The position numbers were made by a program, and so were the translations under genes. Shown here one piece after another: positions 54,667 to 61,712 of a DNA stretch of 64,000 nucleotides. The notes beneath the pieces were generated by a model, which saw only the letters and a list, made by a program, of their open reading frames with translations, was not told the origin of the DNA and did no database searches. Positions within the stretch are counted from its first letter, which is position 1. Every line of letters begins with the position of its first letter. Source of the stretch: an uncultured Pelagibacteraceae bacterium (lineage in GTDB: Bacteria; Pseudomonadota; Alphaproteobacteria; Pelagibacterales; Pelagibacteraceae); the NCBI GenBank assembly GCA_902580275.1, contig CACHJZ010000002.1, forward strand, positions 168,334 through 232,333, in the 5' to 3' direction.

Positions 54667-56194
54667 TTTTTATCTTATTAAATAAAATTTCTATTTTATT
54701 TATCTTAGTTTCTGGTAATAAATATTCGTTATCTAAAATTGATGCAAATTCAATATCTTTTTCTAGAATATTAAAAATTTTTAATGCTTTCAAGGATGAC
54801 TCTGGGATTATAGGATAGAGCATAATTGATATTTTTCTTATAATCTCCAAAGACACATAAACTATAGTATTCATTCTTTTTTTATCATTCTTTTTTTTCC
54901 AAGGTTCTTGATCATTAAAATATTTATTAGCTTTAAAAAGTTGTTCAACGATAAAATTTAAATAAAAATTTATATTTTGTTTGTCGATGTTCAAATTTAA
55001 CGATCTAAAGTTATTTTCAAAATTTTCTAAGATATTTAAATCCTCATTTTTGAATTCAACTAGATTTGGTATTTTTAAACCAATATTTTTTTCGCAAAAT
55101 GAAAGAACTCTTTGACATAAATTTCCATAATTATTAGCTAAATCGCTATTAATGCAACTTTCTAACTTCTCATTAGATATATTACCATCATTTCCAAACG
55201 AAACTTCTTTTAATAAATAATATCTCAATGGATCGAGACCATATTTTTCAATTATTTCAATTGGATCTAAAATATTACCTTTGGATTTTGACATTTTTTC
55301 ATCACCTGACAATATCCAACCATGACCATATATTCTTTTTGGTGGCTTTATACCCGCAGCTAGTAGAAATGCTGGCCAATATACAGCATGGAATCTTAAT
55401 ATATCTTTTCCAATAATATGAATGTCTGCGGGCCAAAATTTTTTATAAAGTTCATTATTTTCATCTGTGTAATTTAAAGCACTAATATAATTAGTTAATG
55501 CATCTAACCATACATAAATAACATGTTTGTCGTTTGATGGAACTTTGACACCCCATGTAAAAGATTTTCTACTTATAGAAAGATCTTTAAGTCCACTTTC
55601 AACAAAACTTATCACCTCATTTTTTCTTGCCTCAGGTAGAATAAATTCTGGATTATCTTTATAAAATTTAAGTAATGGTTCTTGCCATTTAGATAATTTA
55701 AAAAAAAAAGACTCTTCCTCTACCCACTCTACTTTAGAACCAGAGGATTTACTTTTCTTAAAACCATCATCTTCTTCAATTTCATCCTCATTGTAAAACG
55801 CTTCATCAGAAACAGAATACCATCCAGAATATTTCGAAAGATAAATTTCTTTTTTACTCTCTAATATTTTCCATAATTTTTGGACAGATTCTTTATGTCT
55901 GTTCTCAGTAGTTCTTATAAAATCATTGTTTGAGAGATTAAGGATTTTTGATAGATCTTTAAACGTTTTACTTATCTCATCACAAAATTTTAAAGGTTCT
56001 TTATTTTTTTGTAAAGCTGCACGTTGTATTTTTTGACCATGTTCGTCTGTGCCTGTTAGAAAAAAAACTTCATAACCTTGAATTTTTTTTAATCGTGCAA
56101 AAAAATCGGATACTATGCTTGAGTATGCATGACCCATGTGCGGTTTTGCAGATGGATAATAAATTGGAGTGGTTATATAAAATTTCTTATTCAT
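54659..56194 (-). CDS. metG: Methionyl-tRNA synthetase
   Basis: 511 aa class I synthetase. HIGH-type motif YYPSAKPHMGHAYSS near residue 12 and KMSKS motif SGDEKMSKSKGNI (about 300). There is no zinc-knuckle Cys pair and no C-terminal EMAP domain, so it is the compact MetG2-like form. It charges initiator and elongator tRNA-Met. Overlaps holB by 8 bp. Confidence 0.97.
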   Translation of the reverse strand: MNKKFYITTPIYYPSAKPHMGHAYSSIVSDFFARLKKIQGYEVFFLTGTDEHGQKIQRAALQKNKEPLKFCDEISKTFKDLSKILNLSNNDFIRTTENRHKESVQKLWKILESKKEIYLSKYSGWYSVSDEAFYNEDEIEEDDGFKKSKSSGSKVEWVEEESFFFKLSKWQEPLLKFYKDNPEFILPEARKNEVISFVESGLKDLSISRKSFTWGVKVPSNDKHVIYVWLDALTNYISALNYTDENNELYKKFWPADIHIIGKDILRFHAVYWPAFLLAAGIKPPKRIYGHGWILSGDEKMSKSKGNILDPIEIIEKYGLDPLRYYLLKEVSFGNDGNISNEKLESCINSDLANNYGNLCQRVLSFCEKNIGLKIPNLVEFKNEDLNILENFENNFRSLNLNIDKQNINFYLNFIVEQLFKANKYFNDQEPWKKKNDKKRMNTIVYVSLEIIRKISIMLYPIIPESSLKALKIFNILEKDIEFASILDNEYLLPETKINKIEILFNKIKND

Positions 56195-57113
56195 TTAGAC
56201 ATTTACTTTGAAATTCAAAATAAAGATTTTCGATATCCAAATTGAATTTTTTTGCATCTGAAACTTTTTTAAAAAAAGAATTATATGCTGAAAAATCATA
56301 TTCATCAAAATTCTCAAGATTTTTTTTATAAAAATACATCTGAATAAGTTTAAGCAATAAATTAGTATTTTTTTTATCATATTTAACTTTTAAATTACTA
56401 AAATAATATCTAAGTATACTTTCCGCACTTATCTTTTCTTGAAATTTAATTTCATCTGAAAATTCTTTTAACAAAAATAGTTCCCCAACACTAAAAAATT
56501 TTGATAATAAATTATCATCGAAAAAATTATTAAAATTATAATTTGATAATTTATCAAAAATAGAAATACTTTCTTTTTCTGAAAAATTTTTTTTAAACAA
56601 AAGACATCTTGATTTAATCGTATCTAGTATTTTAAAAGAGGAGTTATGAATTAAAATAAAAATAAGTTTTTCATTTGGCTCTTCTAAAATTTTAAGTAAT
56701 GCATTACTTGAATTATTATTTAAATATTCAGTATTATTAATTAAAATAATCCTGCATTTATTGTTAAATGATGATCTATTTATAAAATCAAAAGATTTTC
56801 TAATTTGATCTATGCCAATATTTTTTTTCCCCTCATCAGTGTCTATTGAATAGAAATTTGGATGAGTGTTATTCCTTACTAACTTAAAAGATCTATTTTT
56901 AATATTTATTTCATAATTATTTTTATCGTATTTACTATCCTCATTTTTAGATAGTAAATAATTTATTAGATGATGAGCAAAAGTTAATTTGCCAATACCT
57001 TTTCTTCCTGAAATTATAAATTTATTTGGCACGTTATTATTTAAATCTAAATTGAGAAAAAGTTTAAAAAAATCACTATATCCATATATCTTTGTTTCTA
57101 TATTATTTTTCAT
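56187..57113 (-). CDS. holB: DNA polymerase III delta prime subunit (HolB)
   Basis: 308 aa clamp-loader AAA+ protein. The P-loop-like FIISGRKGIGKLTFAHHLI (about 32) and the sensor region NNTEYLNNNSSNALLKILEEPNEK (about 125) are typical. The zinc-binding cysteines of DnaX/E. coli HolB are not visible, as is usual for alphaproteobacteria. Position between tmk and metG supports the call. Confidence 0.92.
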   Translation of the reverse strand: MKNNIETKIYGYSDFFKLFLNLDLNNNVPNKFIISGRKGIGKLTFAHHLINYLLSKNEDSKYDKNNYEINIKNRSFKLVRNNTHPNFYSIDTDEGKKNIGIDQIRKSFDFINRSSFNNKCRIILINNTEYLNNNSSNALLKILEEPNEKLIFILIHNSSFKILDTIKSRCLLFKKNFSEKESISIFDKLSNYNFNNFFDDNLLSKFFSVGELFLLKEFSDEIKFQEKISAESILRYYFSNLKVKYDKKNTNLLLKLIQMYFYKKNLENFDEYDFSAYNSFFKKVSDAKKFNLDIENLYFEFQSKCLNE

Positions 57114-57729
57114 TTTTAAAAATTAATTTTTTTATTTTTTTTAGAATTATTTCGCTATTAACCTCTATTTTTTTATCAGAATTAATAATTAAATATTTAT
57201 TTTTATTTTTTGCTAAATTAACAAACCCCTTTTGTACTTTATTGTAAAATGCACTATTAAATTTATCGTATTTATTAAGATTTTTTCTTTTTCCAAGCCT
57301 TTTTTTTAAATTACTAGAGCTAACTGTATTTAAAAAGGTAAAATCAACTTTTATATCTTTTAATAGATATTTATTTATTAAATTTATTATTTTTAAATCT
57401 ATGCCCATTCCATAATGCTGATAGGCAATTGTTGAGTCTATAAATCTATCAATTATTATAATTTTTTTTTGGTAATTTTTTTTTATTATTTTATCAATAT
57501 TTTCATTTCTTGCAGCCAGATAAAGAAGTAAATCTGAAAATATGTGAAAATTTGATCTTTTGTTCAAAATAATTTTTCTTAATAATTCAGAATTTTTATT
57601 ACCACCTGGCTCTCTTATATTTATATATTTAATTTTTTTATTTTTTAAATATTTTGTTATATTTTTTATATGAGTTGTTTTACCAGAACCCTCTATACCT
57701 TCGAATACTATTAGAGGTCTTTTAAACAT
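57103..57729 (-). CDS. tmk: Thymidylate kinase
   Basis: 208 aa. P-loop FEGIEGSGKTTHI (about 9), the DRX-type motif IIDRFIDSTIAYQHYG (about 92) and the lid region KKRLGKRKN. Phosphorylates dTMP to dTDP. Overlaps dacC and holB by 8 and 11 bp. Confidence 0.96.
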   Translation of the reverse strand: MFKRPLIVFEGIEGSGKTTHIKNITKYLKNKKIKYINIREPGGNKNSELLRKIILNKRSNFHIFSDLLLYLAARNENIDKIIKKNYQKKIIIIDRFIDSTIAYQHYGMGIDLKIINLINKYLLKDIKVDFTFLNTVSSSNLKKRLGKRKNLNKYDKFNSAFYNKVQKGFVNLAKNKNKYLIINSDKKIEVNSEIILKKIKKLIFKNEK

Positions 57730-58870
57730 CGCCCCATATTAAATAATTTATAGATTTTGCTATTCTTGAAAATAAATTTACTTTTTTAACTTCGCTATTT
57801 GAAAAAATTTTATGTTGGTCAATTAACTCGTTTTTGTAATAAATTTTTAGTAGTCCGATTTCTTGATCTTTTCTTATTGGCGCTTTTAAGGGTCCATCAT
57901 ATTCGACTGTAATTTTGAGTTCTTTTTTTCTACCCTTTTTTATTGTCTTATATATGTCTTGCTTGACATATCCATCAACTTTATTTTTTTTACCAAGCCA
58001 TACATCAAAATCGGTTATTTTTTTATTATCACTTGATATTTTAATTGTGTCAAAATTAGTAAAACCCCACATATGCAGTTTCATAGACTCCCTGGATCTA
58101 TCTTTTTTTGTTTTGAAACCACTAGCTACTGCGATTAATCTTCTTCCGTTTCTTTCAACAGATGATGCTAAAGAATATTTTTCTACTGCGAGATATCCTG
58201 TTTTTATTCCATCAGCACCTATATTTTTATAAAGTAAAGGATTTCTATTACCTTGCGTAATTGGATCGCCACCAGTTCTATCCCACGTAAATTCTTCTTC
58301 ACTAAAATATCTGTAATAATTTGGAAAATTCTTAATAAGATAGTTAGACATTATTAAAATATCTTTCAATGTAGAGTAATTGTCTGGATCATTTATTCCT
58401 GATGAGTTTGAAAAGTTAGTATTATACATGCCTATCTCTTTTGCCTTAGAGGTCATAATGGTTGAAAATTCCTCTTCTGAACCAGCTATGCCCTCTGCTA
58501 GTGCGATGCAAGCATCATTTCCAGATGCAACAATTATCCCCCTTAATAAATCTTCAACGGAGACCTGATCACCAACCATAATAAACATAGAGGAATAACC
58601 AGCTGTTGACAATTTCCAGGCTTTTTCTGAAACTAAAAATTTATCATCTAAACTTATTTCTCCACTCTTAAGCATTTCAAAAGCTATAATACTTGTCATT
58701 ATTTTTGTCATTGAAGCAGGGTAAATTTCTCTGTCAGCATCTTTTTCGTAAAGAATTTCTCCAGATAAATAGTCCTGTAAAATAACAGATGGTGCCTTTA
58801 TATCAAAAGAATAAGATTTGAAATTTACTAATGAAAACAAAATTAAAAATATAATTTTTTTTTTAAACAT
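57722..58870 (-). CDS. dacC: D-alanyl-D-alanine carboxypeptidase (class A low-molecular-weight PBP)
   Basis: 382 aa. Signal peptide, then the three penicillin-binding motifs: SMTKIMTS (SxxK, about 53), VASGNDACIALAEG (SxN, about 116) and GIKTGYLAVEK (KTG, about 220). A C-terminal PBP5-type beta domain follows. Trims pentapeptides in the periplasm. Part of the rarD-mltB-rlpA-dacC-tmk-holB-metG-tatD operon, overlapping both neighbours by 8 bp. The symbol could equally be dacA; the class is certain, the paralogue is not. Confidence 0.93.
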   Translation of the reverse strand: MFKKKIIFLILFSLVNFKSYSFDIKAPSVILQDYLSGEILYEKDADREIYPASMTKIMTSIIAFEMLKSGEISLDDKFLVSEKAWKLSTAGYSSMFIMVGDQVSVEDLLRGIIVASGNDACIALAEGIAGSEEEFSTIMTSKAKEIGMYNTNFSNSSGINDPDNYSTLKDILIMSNYLIKNFPNYYRYFSEEEFTWDRTGGDPITQGNRNPLLYKNIGADGIKTGYLAVEKYSLASSVERNGRRLIAVASGFKTKKDRSRESMKLHMWGFTNFDTIKISSDNKKITDFDVWLGKKNKVDGYVKQDIYKTIKKGRKKELKITVEYDGPLKAPIRKDQEIGLLKIYYKNELIDQHKIFSNSEVKKVNLFSRIAKSINYLIWGDV

Positions 58871-59615
58871 TTTTAATTATTTCTATATTTTCAAAATTAA
58901 ATTTATTTAGTTTATTATATTCTTTTTGAAGAGACTTCAAATCTAAATAAGGGCCTAAAATTACTCTAAATTTATTTTTTGATAATTCTTGTATATCAAT
59001 ATTTTTAACGGATGATTCATCTATAATTTTTTTTTTCATCATTATTGCTGATTCTATGAAGTAAAAATCTGCAATTTTTATAGAATAATTAAACTTGATT
59101 TTTTTTGTAATTTTTTTTTTCTTATTAGTATTATTAAGATCATTAATTGTGATTTCATCAACTGGTGCTTTATTGGCAACTTTCTTTTCTTCGTCAAAAG
59201 TTTTAGTTTTTTTTGCAATAAATGCGCTATTATGTATTATCTCCTCAATAATTATGAAAGGCTCATCTGAGTTTAATTCAAGATCTAAAGCAATTCTTTT
59301 TGATACTACAGAATTATTGAAGTTTGGATAAATCGAATTTTTTCCAACTTGTGCAATTAAACTTTTATTATTAATAGGATTTAATATTTTTACTGCTGTT
59401 CCTCTCTTTAAATTTTTTTGAAATATAATTAAATCTCTTTCGTTCATTTTTTTATTAATTATTTTATCTAAATATAAATTTTCTTCATAAATCAATGTGA
59501 AACCAGAGTTAGAAAATTTTGTTTTTTTCTTTATTGGTTCATTGATGTTATAAACAGTGTTATTAATACAAGAATTTAAAAAAAATAATAAAAGTAAAAT
59601 TATTTTATAATTCAT
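58863..59615 (-). CDS. rlpA: RlpA-like septal lipoprotein with SPOR domain
   Basis: 250 aa. Lipobox LLLFFLNSCINN. The middle shows an eroded double-psi barrel (LKRGTAVKILNPINNKSLI, VVSKRIALDLEL), and a C-terminal SPOR repeat runs from about 178 (YSIKIADFYFIESAIMMKK to FRVILGPYLDLKSLQKEYNKL). SPOR domains bind denuded glycan strands at septa. The catalytic residues of transglycosylase RlpA are hard to align, so enzymatic activity is doubtful. Position between mltB and dacC supports the family call. Confidence 0.8.
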   Translation of the reverse strand: MNYKIILLLLFFLNSCINNTVYNINEPIKKKTKFSNSGFTLIYEENLYLDKIINKKMNERDLIIFQKNLKRGTAVKILNPINNKSLIAQVGKNSIYPNFNNSVVSKRIALDLELNSDEPFIIIEEIIHNSAFIAKKTKTFDEEKKVANKAPVDEITINDLNNTNKKKKITKKIKFNYSIKIADFYFIESAIMMKKKIIDESSVKNIDIQELSKNKFRVILGPYLDLKSLQKEYNKLNKFNFENIEIIKNV

Positions 59616-60597
59616 TTTTAAATTTATCTTTTAATGTACAAACAGCCAGTCCAAATCTCAATGATCTATTCCACTTAAGAATAAGTTCATAGTTACTAAA
59701 TACAATGTAAGCAGGTTCATTTATTTTAGCATTATCCACAATATCAGCATCTGGTGTGATTATGGCGACTTTGATATTTTCGTCAAATTTTAGATCATCA
59801 TAGATATATTTTTTAAAATATTTTAATTTTTTTTTATTTTTAATTTTTCTAGCTGATGTATTAAGAATTTTTTTAGGTACATTTTTTTTAAGTGTTACTT
59901 TTTGAAAACATGGGTCATTTTTGATCCATCCCATTTTGTTTAAATAATTTGCCGCAGAAGCAAATGAATCTGAATTACTTTTTAATTCAATCAAATTATT
60001 TGAGTTAAAATCTAATGCATAATTTTTAATCGTTGATGGCATAAATTGGAAATTACCAAAAGCTCCAGCCCATGATCCATATAAAATTTCCGGATCAATT
60101 ATCTCTTGATCAATTAATTTTAGAATAATTAACAATTCCCTAGTAAAAAATTCACTTCTTCTTTTATCAAAGCTTAATGTAGACAATGAAGAAATTATAT
60201 CCATTTTTCCAAGATATGTTCCAAAATTTGTTTCTATTCCCATTAAAGCTAATAATAGTTCTTTTTCAATTTTGAAATTTTTGTCAACATTGTTAATAAG
60301 TTCAGCATTATTTTTATAATAATTTAAACCTGATCTAACTTTTTTTTTTGAAGTCCTTTTTGATATATATGTTTTAGTATCCTCATAAAATTCTGGTTGA
60401 TATCTGTCATATTCAATAACTTTGGGTAGAAATTTTGCATTTTTCATTATTTTATCAAAAGTATCTTCTGAAATTCCTTCTTTAAGTGCTTTTTTTTTAA
60501 AATCTATTTTCCACTGATCAAAATTGTACGCGAAAGTGCTATTTGTTATTATTAAAAAACATAAAGATATGTAAAAAAATAATTTATTTATTTTCAT
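59605..60597 (-). CDS. mltB: Lytic murein transglycosylase (MltB/GH103)
   Basis: 330 aa. Signal peptide LFFYISLCFLIITNSTFA. Catalytic glutamate in LMGIETNFGTYLGK (about 117), then YGSWAGAFGNFQFMPST (about 170) and NDPCFQKVTL. A second transglycosylase beside slt at 9 kb. Overlaps rlpA by 11 bp and rarD by 14 bp. Confidence 0.93.
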   Translation of the reverse strand: MKINKLFFYISLCFLIITNSTFAYNFDQWKIDFKKKALKEGISEDTFDKIMKNAKFLPKVIEYDRYQPEFYEDTKTYISKRTSKKKVRSGLNYYKNNAELINNVDKNFKIEKELLLALMGIETNFGTYLGKMDIISSLSTLSFDKRRSEFFTRELLIILKLIDQEIIDPEILYGSWAGAFGNFQFMPSTIKNYALDFNSNNLIELKSNSDSFASAANYLNKMGWIKNDPCFQKVTLKKNVPKKILNTSARKIKNKKKLKYFKKYIYDDLKFDENIKVAIITPDADIVDNAKINEPAYIVFSNYELILKWNRSLRFGLAVCTLKDKFKNEL

Positions 60598-61468
60598 AAA
60601 TGTCCTTTAAATAAATAAATACAGCAATCCATATAAAAATAAAACTAATTAACTTCTCTAAATTAAGAGCCTCATTATATATAAAAAAACCAAGTAAAAA
60701 TTGTAATGTAGGTGTAATATAAAAAATCATACCTGTTGGACCAAGACCACATAGCTCTACACCCCTAACATATAAGTATAAAGGAATTACTGTCATTGGA
60801 CCAGCTAACATAAATATGAGCATTAGTTTGGGGTTCGATAAACTGAAATCATTAAAATTATTTTGCACAATAAAATAAAATGCAATCAAAATTACAGGTA
60901 GAATAAATAAACTTTCAATTAAAAGTCCAATATCTGTTTCAACTTCAATTTTTTTTCTTAAAAGATTGTAAAAACTCCAACTAAACGCAACAATTAATCC
61001 TACCCAAGGTATGGAATTAAAATTTGAAACAATGAGGAATAAAATTGAAAAAAATACAATTACTACAGAAATTTTTCCCTTAAAACTTAAATATTCTTTA
61101 AAAAAAAAATAACCTAAAAAGATACTTATTATTGGCATTATGAAATACCCAAAGCTAGCGTCTATTAGACGATCACTACTGACTGCATAAATCCAAACAG
61201 CCCAATTTGTAAAGATTAATATTCCAGAAAAAAAAAGTATTAAAATATTTTTTTTAATTTTTATTAATTTTTTTAATTTGCTAAATCTTGAAAATAATAA
61301 CGTTGTAAAAATTAACATTACTGTAGTCCATAAACTTCTATGTATTACAACTTCTATATGACCTGCAAAAGCTATGTACTTAAAATAAATTACTCCTATT
61401 AGTCCCCACCAAAATGACCCAGCAGCAGTTAAAAATATTCCTTTATTAAAATTATTATTATTTGACAC
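60584..61468 (-). CDS. rarD: RarD/EamA family transporter
   Basis: 294 aa, ten hydrophobic helices. RarD features: KGIFLTAAGSFWWGLIGVIYFKYIA at the N-terminus, HRSLWTTVMLIF, FGYFIMPIISIFLGYFFFKE and YLYVRGVELCGLGPTGMIFYITPTL. Substrate unknown (family name from chloramphenicol sensitivity). It is the first gene of the long minus-strand operon. Confidence 0.9.
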   Translation of the reverse strand: MSNNNNFNKGIFLTAAGSFWWGLIGVIYFKYIAFAGHIEVVIHRSLWTTVMLIFTTLLFSRFSKLKKLIKIKKNILILFFSGILIFTNWAVWIYAVSSDRLIDASFGYFIMPIISIFLGYFFFKEYLSFKGKISVVIVFFSILFLIVSNFNSIPWVGLIVAFSWSFYNLLRKKIEVETDIGLLIESLFILPVILIAFYFIVQNNFNDFSLSNPKLMLIFMLAGPMTVIPLYLYVRGVELCGLGPTGMIFYITPTLQFLLGFFIYNEALNLEKLISFIFIWIAVFIYLKDIYENK

Positions 61469-61533
61469 AATATTAAATGGATTAAACTATTTTGTTCTTG
61501 AAATATATATTAATAATCGTAAAAGATCTCATA

Positions 61534-61572
61534 GGAGAGATGGCTGAGCCGTTGAAAGCACCAGTCTTGAAA
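61534..61572 (+). pseudogene. 5' half of tRNA-Ser(TGA), cut at the anticodon loop
   Basis: GGAGAGATGGCTGAGCCGTT and the following D arm, then CCAGT-CTTGAAA reproduce tRNA-Ser(TGA) through base 38 exactly. The 3' anticodon strand ACTGG, variable arm, T arm and acceptor are missing; the sequence continues TAACAATAATCCCC. Integration inside anticodon loops is a known habit of tyrosine recombinases, so this is probably one end of an inserted element, with the repaired gene at the other end outside the window. Confidence 0.75.
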
Positions 61573-61614
61573 TAACAATAATCCCCTACCCACTCTAAGG
61601 CGATTAACATGCTT

Positions 61615-61637
61615 ATCAAGCCATTGCTTGATTTTTT
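61615..61637 (+). terminator. Rho-independent terminator
   Basis: ATCAAGC-CATT-GCTTGAT is a perfect 7-bp stem with a 4-base loop, followed at once by TTTTT. It reads on the + strand, downstream of the tRNA-Ser half, and would stop transcription from that side before the methylase 3' end. It is one of the few clean terminators in the window. Confidence 0.65.
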
Positions 61638-61688
61638 AAATTTTATTTTTACAAAAAAGCGTCATTCTTGGTTTGCCTAAGCTAGTAA

Positions 61689-61708
61689 ACTTGTACGCCA
61701 CTTGTACG
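61689..61708. repeat. Tandem 9-bp direct repeat ACTTGTACG
   Basis: ACTTGTACG occurs twice with an 11-bp period (61689-61697, 61700-61708), about 120 bp inside the tRNA-Ser breakpoint and just past the methylase stop. Short direct repeats with helical spacing near an att core are typical of integrase arm-binding sites. The repeat is seen; the arm-site role is inferred. Confidence 0.5.
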
Positions 61709-61712
61709 GAAC

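Noticed and set aside
61534-61712. Group I intron within tRNA-Ser(TGA)
   Set aside because: Introns do sit in anticodon loops, but no 3' half of the tRNA (ACTGG and a GGTTCAAATCC-like T arm) appears before the methylase gene, and no intron core was seen.
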